Below are positions 26,051-36,674 of a DNA stretch of 64,000 nt, one piece after another. The notes under the pieces were generated by a model, which worked only from the letters and a program-made list of their open reading frames with translations, was not told where the DNA came from and made no database searches. Each line of letters opens with the position of its first letter. The first letter of the stretch is position 1. The stretch is from Antedon mediterranea. Its lineage: Eukaryota; Echinodermata; Crinoidea; Comatulida; Antedonidae. Both the position numbers and the translations under genes were made by a program. The stretch spans positions 1,842,288-1,906,287 of the forward strand of contig NC_092676.1 of assembly GCF_964355755.1 (NCBI RefSeq). The letters run 5' to 3'.

Positions 26051-28135
26051 TTAATTGTCTTCAATCTGAACAACATGGTCAGCATCAGAATGTAGTTCAC
26101 TTTCACCACGAATTGGTTCCTCTGATCGTGGACTACATTGGTTGATTTCTGCATATACAATGGTGCTTGCTTGAGATATAGGAGATTGTTGGACGTTATT
26201 AGGCACACTTGCTGCAGGTATATCTCTTGCAGTAGCTGCATCATTCACCGGTGGTACACTATGTTGTATATTACTGCTTCCTCTTCCATCTGTTGTATCT
26301 ATTGGTGGCACGACTTTGTTCGATTGTTGACCGGTTTGGTTACCTTGAATAGGTATTCTTCTCGGATCCCTTGGTGTTGTTGTTTTGCTTCTTATCCGAT
26401 CTCTTTCACCTCGAGTTTTCCGTTTCTTGTATAAATTCTGTTGAGATGATGCACCTATTACATCACTAGCGTTGTTTGAGTTCGGGTGTACTCTATCTCT
26501 TCTGCGATGGTGGTATGAAGCCAAATTACGCATTTTATCGGTGGACGAATTTCGCTGATATTTATGTTGTCTGTGTCTGCTGTGGTTGTTGTTGTACTGC
26601 GATATATGTGGGACTTTCGATCTGTGATGACGATTACGTGTAGCACTCCTATGTGTACTAGACGAGTTATTAGCTTCTGGACTTGTCCTCAAAGATGAAT
26701 GTCCACTGTCAGTCAATGGACGAGTGCTCTCGCTGGAATATCGATGTTTGCGGCGTGTAGAGGAGGACGGGGTTTCCGTAAGGTCACCACGAATGGCTCT
26801 TGTAACGTATTCACTGCCTCTCAAACCACTAACGTTGACATACCGTTGTGAGTACGGGCGTCGATCGACGGTAAAGACTTGCTGCTGCTGTTTTGGAGGT
26901 ATGTTCTTATTGGCAGCATGCGTTTTATTTTGATTTTGTTCACGCTTTTTCTTAAAGTAAACATTACAAATAATTATTAACATTAAACCTCCTATTCCCA
27001 AACATCCTATAATCAAAATTAAGTACCAGTCACTTTCTGATGATTCAGCAGTATTGTCTCCTTCATTTTCAAATCGAATCCTTCCGGTAGCAATTGACGC
27101 TCCAATTGCGTTCTCGATTTCGCAGACAACATTCGTACCGTCGTCTGCGCTGATAATTTGATATATTGTAAGTTCGTTCGACACACTTGAAATTGTTCTT
27201 ATTGAAAATCTATCTGAACTTGTGCTAATAATGTTACCTGCCATGAACCATGTGAATGTGACGTTAACTGGGTACGCATCTATGGCAGAACAAGTAAATG
27301 ATATGACGTCATTCTGGTTAGAGATAACAGCCAGTATCGGATCCAGATTGACATAGGGTCTGAAACTAACGTGTAATGGTTGGAATAAGCATGATGTTTG
27401 TACCTCAAGACCTCCACCAGAAGCAAAGCATGCATACTCAGCTTCATGGTGATCTCGTTGTAAATTAAGCGTCATTTTAAGGTTTATGGTGTACTCACTT
27501 GCGGTATAAGTTGTCGAGCTCATTGCTAATGTTTCAAACCCTGTGGAAGTTTTCTGTTTTAGCTCTAACTTTTCACCTGATAGAGACGCCTGTTTAAAAG
27601 CACACACAACGTCTAATTGCTCATCAAGTAACACAGTTCCAGTTCTGCTTATCAAACATGTTGGGAAATTACTTATAGGAATTGGTGTGACACTAACAGT
27701 CATACTGACACTTTCAAGAACACCGTTCTCGTCATCCACTAACGCGCATACGTAAACGCCAGCGTCGTCAGCAGAAACGAACGGTATTCGCAAGTCGTAA
27801 CTTCCCGATTCGTACCCGCCGAATACCTGCCACTGGCGTGGAATCGTGCCTCCTTCGACGGCTGTAATAGTTCCAAAAGACCATTGTAGCAGATATTTCT
27901 TACTAATAACAGTACTTGGTGTGAATGTACACATAATATATAGCGTGTCCTCTTCTGCTATGTTGATGCTGTCAGGGAAGACGTCTAAGCCACCTGACGT
28001 TAGGCCTATCTTTAGGCATAGCATTACTATCAGAAATAAAAAACAGTTCGTAATACAGCATTTTGATTCTTCGATGTAATTATCTATCTTTCTCCGTTTT
28101 CTAATCCTATAAAAACCACTGTATTTAGGTAACAT
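26051..28135 (-). CDS. Ig receptor 1: three Ig domains, TM, tail with Grb2-type site and ITIM
   Basis: Single open exon of 694 residues from the first ATG at 28135; the frame is open further upstream, but only from a TTG. Near the N-terminus a basic segment (RIRKRRK) precedes a hydrophobic stretch (ITNCFLFLIVMLCLKIG, about 28-44), serving as signal peptide or anchor. Three Ig folds follow: C69-C130 with W85 and DAGVYVC; C178-C236; C282-C338 with W296. The helix at about 371-393 is followed by KKKR, so the tail is cytosolic. The tail is Ser/Arg/His-rich with YVNV (Y432) and IVYAEI (Y661, a consensus ITIM). Family knowledge predicts SH2-phosphatase recruitment on phosphorylation; this is inference. 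The start is uncertain: an acceptor-like TTTATTTCTGATAG lies just before the hydrophobic segment. Confidence 0.9.
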   Translation of the reverse strand: MLPKYSGFYRIRKRRKIDNYIEESKCCITNCFLFLIVMLCLKIGLTSGGLDVFPDSINIAEEDTLYIMCTFTPSTVISKKYLLQWSFGTITAVEGGTIPRQWQVFGGYESGSYDLRIPFVSADDAGVYVCALVDDENGVLESVSMTVSVTPIPISNFPTCLISRTGTVLLDEQLDVVCAFKQASLSGEKLELKQKTSTGFETLAMSSTTYTASEYTINLKMTLNLQRDHHEAEYACFASGGGLEVQTSCLFQPLHVSFRPYVNLDPILAVISNQNDVISFTCSAIDAYPVNVTFTWFMAGNIISTSSDRFSIRTISSVSNELTIYQIISADDGTNVVCEIENAIGASIATGRIRFENEGDNTAESSESDWYLILIIGCLGIGGLMLIIICNVYFKKKREQNQNKTHAANKNIPPKQQQQVFTVDRRPYSQRYVNVSGLRGSEYVTRAIRGDLTETPSSSTRRKHRYSSESTRPLTDSGHSSLRTSPEANNSSSTHRSATRNRHHRSKVPHISQYNNNHSRHRQHKYQRNSSTDKMRNLASYHHRRRDRVHPNSNNASDVIGASSQQNLYKKRKTRGERDRIRSKTTTPRDPRRIPIQGNQTGQQSNKVVPPIDTTDGRGSSNIQHSVPPVNDAATARDIPAASVPNNVQQSPISQASTIVYAEINQCSPRSEEPIRGESELHSDADHVVQIEDN

Positions 28136-28829
28136 TTCATCATTTGTTTGAATGAAAAGGCTGAGACAAGCGATCCATGACGAATGGCGGTAGGGGATGA
28201 CGCTATAGCGTTTATTGCCATGGCAAACCAACTTAGTATTGATTAGCTTCTAAACAACAGCAGTGCGAAAAATGTTCAACGGTTGAATATGACAGACATT
28301 TTGAAAAGAATCAATTCTTTAGATCTCTAAAATATTTCACATTTTTTCTATTTCATTGTTGTTTTTTTTTAAATTCAAAATAAAATTAATATCGCATACA
28401 CCCCAAATAACTACTGTCGGATAAAAAACGAACTTAATAATAACCTTTTCGAAAGGTGTTTTAAAGCGAGTGGAACAAAGCAAAGGGCTTTATTGATTTC
28501 CGTAATGTCTGCATGTGTATACATAAGACATTTGTGTCAATAGGCCAATTGTAAAATATAATTGCATATAACTCTCTCACACAGTAGGCAGACCATTGAG
28601 GCAGTTATTTTATACCTCCATGGGTACACCAGAATTCCGTGCGTCCTCAAAACGAACTCATTACGTAGGAGGAGCGTATATTTTCTTATAGGCCTACTTA
28701 TAAAACAGATTAGTTTCAAAATGTAGTGTAGGCTATATTGGCCTGCGTGTTGAATTTGCATTTCCAACAGAAAGATATAATCTGCCTTCCTTTTTGGAAA
28801 AGATGAACATTTTTTGATCATTACAACAA
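28136..28829. other. noncoding stretch upstream of Ig gene 1
   Basis: Presumed promoter and 5' UTR of Ig gene 1. No TATA box or repeat identified with confidence. Confidence 0.4.
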
Positions 28830-29010
28830 TAATGTGACGTGGTAAAGTTACCAAGACAATTTATAATTCCGGTGATCTTCTTCATTCCTCCTCCATCAAT
28901 AATGGTAGGTTCCATCAAACTCCTAGGCAACAGTAATGAGTGCGCGCCACGGGTATGGAACGTCAATGTATTGCGTGCTGGGTGTGCCATACCTCGGTAC
29001 ATCAACAGAT
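28830..29010. repeat. dispersed repeat B, copy 1
   Basis: The run ATCTTCTTCATTCC...AATGGTAGGTTCCATCAAACT...GGTATGGAACGTCAATGT is a diverged relative of segments at about 32988-33240 and 33926-34215. Confidence 0.65.
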
Positions 29011-29113
29011 TGGGAAAATACAGCACATTAACACAATTGAAGGTGATAATTTAAACAATAAAATGTCAGGGATGAAAAATATATTTCAGCGATCCGATTT
29101 CTGTATTCTGTAA

Positions 29114-29326
29114 CCTCCGAGGCCTGGAAGGGCCGATGCTCTACGACGGGTCAGGGTTGACATCTGCGCTGAAGACAGAGGGCCCTACTGCAATCGACAC
29201 GTGATGTCAGTCAAAACCTGCCGCTGGAACACGGATCCGCCAGGAAGCGGACGCACAGACGACAGCAAAACCACTCAGATCACCTATACAGCATTATGTG
29301 ACTGTATTCTATATAAATATAAATAA
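29114..29326 (+). other. GC-rich open segment with cysteine-rich end, unrecognised
   Basis: Seventy open codons in locally GC-rich DNA, ending at TAA 29324. The peptide contains DICAEDRGPYCNRH, KTCRWN and ends TALCDCILYKYK, a spacing that recalls the C-terminal half of secreted cystine-rich proteins. Possible acceptors lie just upstream (TTTCAG near 29090, ACCTCCGAG near 29120). No further exon was identified, so it may equally be a transposon fragment or chance. Confidence 0.25.
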
Positions 29327-30330
29327 CATTGTATTGTTGCCGCATTGGTGTTGAATACATTACATAATATTCATAAACCTAGCCTACATTTTAAACATGT
29401 TCTGTTTATTAAATAAATAATATTTTTGATAATTTTAGAAAGTAACCCAATGTCTCCTTTTGTTAAAACACACATTATTAAATATAAGAACATAACTTAT
29501 ATTAACTCTTAATCATTTTCGGTGTAGGCCTATAGGAAACAATTATATAATGTTAAAAGTCAGAATGGACCATTCCAAACAAAGGGAAGTCACATAGGTT
29601 TAAAACTTGGGTCCCACACAATAGTAACCTACTTAATCAGGCTCAATACATTTGGATAGTATAATAATTATAGTAGTACAAGAAAACAAATTTAAATGTT
29701 CTCAACTTACTCACTAGTATAGAGTCGGTTTTTAACCGGAAATATCTACTAGTGTAGGAAATTTTCTGTGCAATTATCAATTATGTAGATATTACGAGGT
29801 TCAATAGAAGACGGATGGAGTGCATGTCCACAAAAAAAATGTTTAAAATAAAAAAATATAAAATATTTATCGAATACAACCTAATATCGAAATAATACAT
29901 TTCAACTTCTTTTTCATACGTCAGAAATGTCTACATAGCTAATAATTCGATAATAATGTTTGCTATAGAGTGGCACGAATAGGCTTTCGTAGTTTTAACA
30001 GTAAAGGTATGGAAAGGCAAATACGACATAAACAGAGTACGCTAACTGATATTTGATTTATAAGACTAAACTTCTTTTATTTACTTTAAACGTCTTTATG
30101 TATACTAGATTATATTTTGCCAATATTTACGATCTCTGGATGACCGAGACACAACTGGTGCTGACCAGAGTTCAATTTAGACCTACCCTGGCGAGAGCGC
30201 ATCCTATCACATTCACATGGCATTGTTTCTCTCTTAGTTTCGATGTACAGCGCTTATTAGAGGTTTCACAACATATGATGCAGTATATTGTTATTATAGG
30301 CAATGACTATATAACATTATTTAAAAATAG
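29327..30330. other. noncoding stretch
   Basis: No exon or clear repeat recognised. Confidence 0.4.
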
Positions 30331-30435
30331 CAAACGTTTATTTTATCAAAATTTGTTATCAAAGTTGTTTTGGTTCGCAGCACACTCTGTTGTAATTGAC
30401 AACGTTCACAACATAAGATTGCGCCTGTGTAATAC
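30331..30435 (-). pseudogene. relic of an Ig-receptor C-terminus
   Basis: Read on the minus strand, this segment encodes QSYVVNVVNYN then a stop, closely matching the C-terminal RSYIVNVVNNK of Ig receptor 2, and the DNA match continues past the stop (AATTTTGATAA). Nothing upstream (30436-30620) keeps an open frame or Ig signature. I read it as the remnant of a deleted paralogue. Confidence 0.6.
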
Positions 30436-30619
30436 TATTCCACTCATATAATTAATATTACCAAATATGCCTACTACACATTAAACAGGACAAAGAAGAA
30501 ATCTTTATTTTACATCAGTATTCTACATTTGGCAAACAAACATTGAAATGGAAAATGGTTTGTGTTTTTATCTTATCATCTAAAAATGTTATAATAATTA
30601 TTTGTCAATTATTTATTGC

Positions 30620-31240
30620 TGCCAGATTGGTTGGGTGAGAGGAATGTTGTATGCATTTTTTAACAATTTTCTACAAAAATGGTTTCAGTGATCCAAGTGA
30701 CAAACTAGTCCAAACCTTCTCACCTTGTGTCCTCCTTTAAGGCCTGGTGGAATCGGCTTTTATTCTTGCTTGGTGCATGCAGAACGCATACGTCCTATCC
30801 TAGCTAGTGACGTGGTTGTATGCCAGCAGAAGGGGAAATCCTGAGTTTTGATGCCACCAGGAGCGGCCGACTAGGACACCTTACAATCTTTCCAATACTC
30901 TCGTAAATGTCACTTGAACCACCTGACTTTATTCAACGTTAATCATTCTATTTATAGGCATTAAAGGTGTATTTTGTTGGTAAATAGGTGTTGAATTTAA
31001 TACTTATTAAATAATAATAATCTTTCATTCGAATGTACAGCAATTAATTATGAAGTTTTTTGCACATTTTACAAATAGAAATGTATAAATAATATCTGCC
31101 TTTAGAAAAATTGGAAAAATATCTTTTGTGTGAACATGAAATGGCTTACTGTATTAACAAATGTTAACAAGAATTCAAGATTATCGTTACTCAAAATGGC
31201 ATAATTAACGTTGATTGACGCGGGGTACGACGGACACATA
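30620..31240. repeat. duplicated block R, copy 1
   Basis: Shares with 31290-31881 and 33350-33925 the succession ATTGGTTGGGTGAGAG, GTCCTCCTTTAAGGCCTG (copies 1 and 2), GAGCGGCC, CACTTGAACCACCTG, AACCATTCTATAT and AATAATATCTGCCTTT. About 600 bp with point changes and small indels. Confidence 0.85.
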
Positions 31241-31289
31241 AAAAGAGATGAGGTATAATCAAATGTCATTTTATTTATTTTCTTGACAA

Positions 31290-31881
31290 AAATAAATTGG
31301 TTGAGAGGATTAATTGCATGTAAGCATTTTAGTAGAAGAGAAAAAAAGTGGTTTCAATGATCCAAGCTAGAACAAACCTCTCTTCGTCCTGTGTCCTCCT
31401 TTAAGGCCTGACGGAAATGTGGGTGACGGGAGTTGACGCCGAACGCCCTCTGGTATTCGTCGTATCCTTCCGCCTACCAAACACCGCACAGGAGCGGCCA
31501 CTAGACACCTTACAAGCTTTTCGGAACTCTCGTAAATGCCACCTGAACCACCTGAGTCTATTGAATGTTAACCATTCTATATATAATCACTACATGTGCA
31601 TATTGTTGGTAATAGGTGTCGAATGAGAACAGCATCCATGTTTAGTTCATTCTTATTAGACCTACAAAGCATTTATCTTTGTTTTAGGCCTACATATTTT
31701 ACAAACAGAAAAGTATAAATAATATCTGCCTTTTTGGGAAAAAAAAAATACTATCTAAATGTTGTGACCATGAAACGAGTAAATTTAATCAGATGAAGGT
31801 ACCATTTCAAAATTGAATAAGGCCTACCATTTCAAAATGAAAGATCGTCGTTACTCAATGGTGTTAATTGACGTGGGGTAC
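31290..31881. repeat. duplicated block R, copy 2
   Basis: Directly follows copy 1 in the same orientation, sharing AAATTGGTTGAGAGG, TGTCCTCCTTTAAGGCCTGA and the GAGCGGCCACTAGACACCTTA segment. Its right end is interrupted by the 1.1-kb transposon. Confidence 0.85.
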
Positions 31882-32978
31882 TAGTCTGGGTTCCAGACGG
31901 AGTTTTGTCTTAATATTAGTAAAAAGATAAATATTTTGGCACATAATAATAATAATAATAAATAACATTTATAAAGCGCAAGAGACAAAGGTTTCAAAGC
32001 GCTGTGTTTTCCAAGATCAGTGCAAGTAGTAGCGTGCGATTATGCTTCTCTGAAGAGATGAGTTTTGAGTTTAGTTTTAAATGTGATAACAGATTTTGAT
32101 GAGCGTATTTCGAGTGGCGTTTCATACGTATACTACTTGATTTTGGATACTCCGTCTGGGGAAACACGCACAAGTCACGTGGTTTGACACCAAGAATTCT
32201 TGGTGCATACGATTATCCGGTTGACTAGTTTCAGCTGCATGCGATTGGCTACTCACTCGTACACCGTTTTAATATTCATATTTCAGAAGTTCAAAGACTC
32301 AACAACTAAGATGGTGCGCATGCGCTATGTTACGTTTAGACAACGTGTACTTGGTACATTGATGAAAGTTTCTGAAGGCTAGAAATGATTTTATATGGCT
32401 AGTAGTTTGGTAAACATTTGATGGGATTTTTCCCAAGAACATGAAAACTCGTCTTGATAAGATAGGCTGCTTCTCCGCAAATCAAACATTGAATGGATCA
32501 TTTATTACGCGGAGATAATTTGATTTAATTCCCACCCAGACCCTGTCCTGTTCTGTGTAGTGTGTGGTGTAGCTTTGTTGTGTGCCGGTGGCATGTAGGC
32601 CTACTTTATTGGCGTTTTATTTGGCAGGTCATACGTGCGAGTTGAGTAGGACCTACGAAAGAGGCCTAGGCCAATGACTAAACAATTAATAAAAAAACAA
32701 CTTGGCAACACGATTTTATCAACAGTCTCGTCTCGTACATTCAGCACTTTTTCATTTTGAAACAAGATGATCATTGGTTGATTCGAAATCCATATTTACA
32801 TACCGCCCGCCCCATATAGCCAAATACGGTATGATTACCTACGTCATTCTTATCGGACGTTTGCGGTCTACAAATCGATTTCTATACGCGTTTCACAAGT
32901 CTGTATTTTGAGACAAAAATCGCGGTCGCAATAAAAACAAATAAATAAAAAAGAAAATACAGACTTGGGGCAAGTCTA
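31882..32978. mobile_element. 1.1-kb nonautonomous transposon with 9-bp target duplication (copy B)
   Basis: Ends TAGTCTGG and CAAGTCTA are imperfect inverted repeats, flanked by GTGGGGTAC at 31873-31881 and 32979-32987. Terminal 60-80 bp match copy A (25277-25452). The interior carries (AAT)n and a segment like ACATTTATAAAGCGCAAGAG with AGAGATGAGTTTTGAGTTTAG, which looks like a separate repeat. No transposase frame seen. The tandem sister block (33350-34300) lacks the insertion and shows the empty site. Confidence 0.88.
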
Positions 32979-33345
32979 GTGGGGTACAGACACGTCAGGC
33001 AAGTGAAAAACCCTAACACAATAATGTAGGACATCGTAATGTTTTTACTGGAAAAGATGTTCAGCTAATCTTCTTCACTATCACCTTCCATGTCAGAAAA
33101 TGGTAGGTTCCCACCAAACTTAGGTAACATGATAATGATTACCGCGCATGTATGGTATGGAACGCCCGTATGGTATGGAGCGTCAATATGGCATACTAGA
33201 AAAAATGTAGGTTGATCCGCACGTCACAATCTACGCATGTTTGTAACAATTTCACATTATTTAGGCTTAAAATCAATTAGTTTGTGAGCATTCAAAGAAT
33301 GAAACCTAATTTTCTCTTAGGCCTAATAAGTTTTACTTAGACTTT
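32979..33345. repeat. dispersed repeat B, copy 2
   Basis: Matches 33926-34300 over TCTTCTTCAC...CCATGTCAGAAAATGGTAGG, GTATGGTATGGAGCGTCAAT and TTTAGGCTTAAAATCAATT, about 85-90% by eye. Confidence 0.85.
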
Positions 33346-33925
33346 GTTGACAAAAATAGATTGGTTGGGTGAGAGCATTATTGCATGTAAGCATTTTATT
33401 TATTTTTAAGTGAAGAGAAAAAAATGTATACAAAAGGTGTCTTCAGCAATTCAAGGAGCTCCGGGGCAGGTGAGTGGGAAACGTCGGATACCATGGCCAG
33501 TGGCGTCCTCCGTCGCCGGTAACTCTTCGAAATCCTCGCCAGGAGCAAGGAGGAGGCGGGGCGGCCGGCCGACCTTAGACAACCCTCACTTGAACCACCT
33601 GTCTTTAGTGGATGTTAACCATTCTATATCTAATCAGTACAACAGTATATTGTTGGTAATAGGTGTCGAATATAGTACAACATCCATGTTTAGTTTGCTA
33701 GCATTTACATAATTTACAAACAGAAAAGTATACTAATCTGCCTTTTTTGGAAAAGATGAAAAACTATCTAAATTTTGTGACCATGAAACGACGTAGCTAC
33801 TTAACAAAGTTTAATTAGATGAAGGTACCATTTCAAAATTGAAGTAGGTCTACTGTTTCAAAATGGAAGATCACTCAACACTACAGGGCATTGATGTTGA
33901 TTGACGTGGGATAGGCCTACAGACA
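33346..33925. repeat. duplicated block R, copy 3
   Basis: Third copy of block R, with a GC-rich variant middle (GGAGGCGGGGCGGCCGGCCG). Followed directly by repeat B copy 3, so R+B forms an about 950-bp unit. Confidence 0.82.
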
Positions 33926-34310
33926 TGCAAGTGATAAAATACAATAATGTAGGAAATGATAATGTTTTTACCGGATAAGATGCTAATCTTCTTCACCTTC
34001 CATGTCAGAAAATGGTAGGTTCCCACCAAACTCAGGTAACATGATATGATTACCGTCCATGTATGGTATGGAACGCCCGTATGGTATGGAGCGTCAATAT
34101 GGCATACCAGATGACCATGTGTGTCATAATTTTAATTTTTAACTGAAAAAATGTAGGTTGATTGGCACGTCACAGTACCAAATATTATTCGATTTATCTA
34201 CGCATGTTTGTAACAATTTCAAATGTTTTATTTAGGCTCAAAATCAATTCAAAAGAATGAAACCTTTTTGTCTTAGGCCTAATACGTTTTACTTAGGCTT
34301 AAAATCTGTT
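33926..34310. repeat. dispersed repeat B, copy 3
   Basis: Uninterrupted continuation of block R copy 3; contains the GTATGGTATGGAACGCCCGT motif twice in variant form. Confidence 0.82.
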
Positions 34311-34526
34311 GGTTTTGTGAGAATCCAAAGGCTGAAACTTTGACGCATTTTTCTCGTAAGCCCAATAAGTGTTTACATTATTTTATTGTCGAAATTAACC
34401 ATTAAAAGTGATAATGACAAATATCAAAGCAGAAGGTTCCAATTCTTTGGAGAACAAAGTTCTTGTCTCACAGTGGCTTTCTACCTGAGAGTCAGTGGTT
34501 TCGATTAATACAGTTTTCTTTAGTTT

Positions 34527-34527
34527 A

Positions 34528-34558
<31 letters not shown>

Positions 34559-34591
34559 AACAATAATAATAATAATAATAATAATAATAAC
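34527..34591. repeat. (AAT)n microsatellite
   Basis: About 20 AAT units with one AACACTAAC interruption, ending 11 bp from the stop codon of Ig receptor 2, so it is likely in that gene's 3' UTR. Confidence 0.95.
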
Positions 34592-34601
34592 TTTTCTTTT
34601 A

Positions 34602-36674
34602 TCAAAATTGTGTTGCGTCATTTTGATAACGGTTTGCTGGGGGAACGCTCTCTTTGTTATTGACAACGTTCACAATATAAGATCGTTTTTGTTTTACATT
34701 TTTAACATTAAGTTGATTATAAAGACTTCCTATAGCTTTTTGGTGTTTCTTGACATAAATGCCATGAGGTCGTATTTTACCAGAGTTCGACGCTTTTGAA
34801 GAAATCGGTACAAAACCAGCGTTGTTCCACAACGCACGCGTACTATCGTGATGAATTGTTTGCGTAGTGTCACGCACTGGTGGTCTGCGTCCGGTTTTGG
34901 CGGTTTTAGATTTGTTATATCGGCTAGACACTGGCCTATCGATATTATCGTCTGCGATTCTTTCTGAAGTTGTTACCGATACTCTTTCATCTAACTCTTC
35001 AAAGGTGATATCTTTAACTGACCATCTGTCTAAAGATTTATCACTTGTGTTTCCAGTTTCTTTAAAGTCCAAAACATACTTGTTACTACCTTGTTTAGAT
35101 TTTGAATCTGTGTTTTTCATTTTTGGACCTCTAAGTACCGTAGACTGACCTCCACTAGATTTTTTATTTTTCACTTTGCCTTTTTCTCCTATGATGTAAA
35201 TGTCCGCTTGTTTTATAACCACTTCATCGTAAACAAGACTCGCATTTTCTTCATAACTAACTGGTGATGTACTGGATGAATTCGATAATAGTCCAGAACG
35301 AGTTGATGGTGTCCTTTCACTAAGGTAAATACCAGACGTGGATGCTTCGGTGGCACTATACAATTCCTTCGAATCTGTACTAGATATTGATAAGGTAGTT
35401 TCTCGACCTGATGTTATCGAGGTGCTCCTTGCTTCGTCTGAATCTCTATCCGAAGGCCTGTGGTACTTCTGCAAAACTATGGGAGGCATTCTACGAGAAC
35501 GTCTTCTGTAATTATTCATCACAAATAGTTCATTTTGATCATCGTCTGGCTTGACAGTATATTCATTCTGCCATTTAAACGACGCTCTGGCACAAGTTCT
35601 CAAAAACACACGTAAAGACTTTTTGTTTCTAGTCGAAAGATATAAAATCAAACCAGCTATCAAAATAATACCAACAAGTATTCCAGACACCATAGGTCCC
35701 ACGTACTTTAAGCTATTTTCTACGAGTAGGCGTACGCTATTTTTACCTCTTCCTAAAGAATTTATGGCAAAGCAACCAATAATAAGCAAATCATGCTTTG
35801 TTTTATCAACATTTGGTATGTAAAGTCGTTTTCCTTGCACAATATATCCTTCTGTTTCATCAACTAGATAACCGTTTATATACCATTCGTGCTGGCTTGC
35901 GAACGGATTAGCGTTTGATTCACACGTCAGCGCAACCTCGTCTCCGTCTCGTACAGTGCTTGGTGTCATGGTTACACGCACTATAGGTATATATAAAATA
36001 TTGAAAGGTCCCACAACACAGTCATGTGACATGCCATCAGAAAACACAGCTTCACACGTGAGTTGAACGTCATTGTAAGATGGACTCGCATAGAATGAAA
36101 ACCCAATGTTATACCACAGTCTAGAATTCCAATTATCAACCCGTATGAAATATCTCGAAGTATCTTCTAAACTGGTTGCACCCTCCCACCAAAGAGTGCC
36201 TTCGTTTTCATTGCGATGATCATTCCCTTCAATAAGTTTTGCACACGTAATCGTCACAAGATCATTTTCTCTGACCAACGTTGAGCTTGCTGCGCAAACA
36301 TGTGGTTCTGTCGTCGCTGGAACCAAAATGTTTAAGTACGCGACAGAAATTACTTCTTCGTCGTCCGACCTCCAGACGCATTCATATCTACCTGTGTCCG
36401 AGGTCTCACAATATTTGATGTCTAATCTTGAGTATATTTTGTTCCCTTGATACGTTGCCGATACAAACCACTTGTTGGAGTTTAGACTATTATCAATAAG
36501 TTGGCCGTTTGGCAGTTTCCATTTTAAGACGCCCCCGGACACAATCACTTCACAAATAAATTGAGTTCCATGCAGCTGGAAGGTTGTAGTGTTATGAGGT
36601 CTTGTTGAAAACTCCTGACAATTGGCCACCATAAGTGTAGTGATGACGAAAGAAAAAACAAATGCTGCCTGCAT
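34602..36674 (-). CDS. Ig receptor 2: three Ig domains, TM, ITIM tail
   Basis: Single-exon 690-residue type I membrane protein from a true ATG. Signal peptide: residues 1-19 (MQAAFVFSFVITTLMVANC). Ig1: C41-C99 with W52 and DTGRYEC. Ig2: C144-C207. Ig3: C251-C301 with W264, of I/C2 type (CESNANP, FAINSLG). The TM helix is about 325-346, followed by STRNKK. The 340-residue tail is Ser/Thr/Lys-rich; LVYDEV (480-485, Y482) fits the ITIM consensus, and it ends with SYIVNVVN near 665-672. The last motif recurs in Ig receptor 3 (SYTVNI) and in the relic at 30331-30435. Ligand and function are unknown; a regulatory immune or recognition receptor is inferred from architecture only. Confidence 0.92.
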   Translation of the reverse strand: MQAAFVFSFVITTLMVANCQEFSTRPHNTTTFQLHGTQFICEVIVSGGVLKWKLPNGQLIDNSLNSNKWFVSATYQGNKIYSRLDIKYCETSDTGRYECVWRSDDEEVISVAYLNILVPATTEPHVCAASSTLVRENDLVTITCAKLIEGNDHRNENEGTLWWEGATSLEDTSRYFIRVDNWNSRLWYNIGFSFYASPSYNDVQLTCEAVFSDGMSHDCVVGPFNILYIPIVRVTMTPSTVRDGDEVALTCESNANPFASQHEWYINGYLVDETEGYIVQGKRLYIPNVDKTKHDLLIIGCFAINSLGRGKNSVRLLVENSLKYVGPMVSGILVGIILIAGLILYLSTRNKKSLRVFLRTCARASFKWQNEYTVKPDDDQNELFVMNNYRRRSRRMPPIVLQKYHRPSDRDSDEARSTSITSGRETTLSISSTDSKELYSATEASTSGIYLSERTPSTRSGLLSNSSSTSPVSYEENASLVYDEVVIKQADIYIIGEKGKVKNKKSSGGQSTVLRGPKMKNTDSKSKQGSNKYVLDFKETGNTSDKSLDRWSVKDITFEELDERVSVTTSERIADDNIDRPVSSRYNKSKTAKTGRRPPVRDTTQTIHHDSTRALWNNAGFVPISSKASNSGKIRPHGIYVKKHQKAIGSLYNQLNVKNVKQKRSYIVNVVNNKESVPPANRYQNDATQF

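Noticed and set aside
28136-28231. N-terminal extension of Ig receptor 1 to 726 residues
   Set aside because: It would start at TTG; the first ATG is at 28135. The same reasoning excludes the GTG start at 41220 and the TTG start at 44717.
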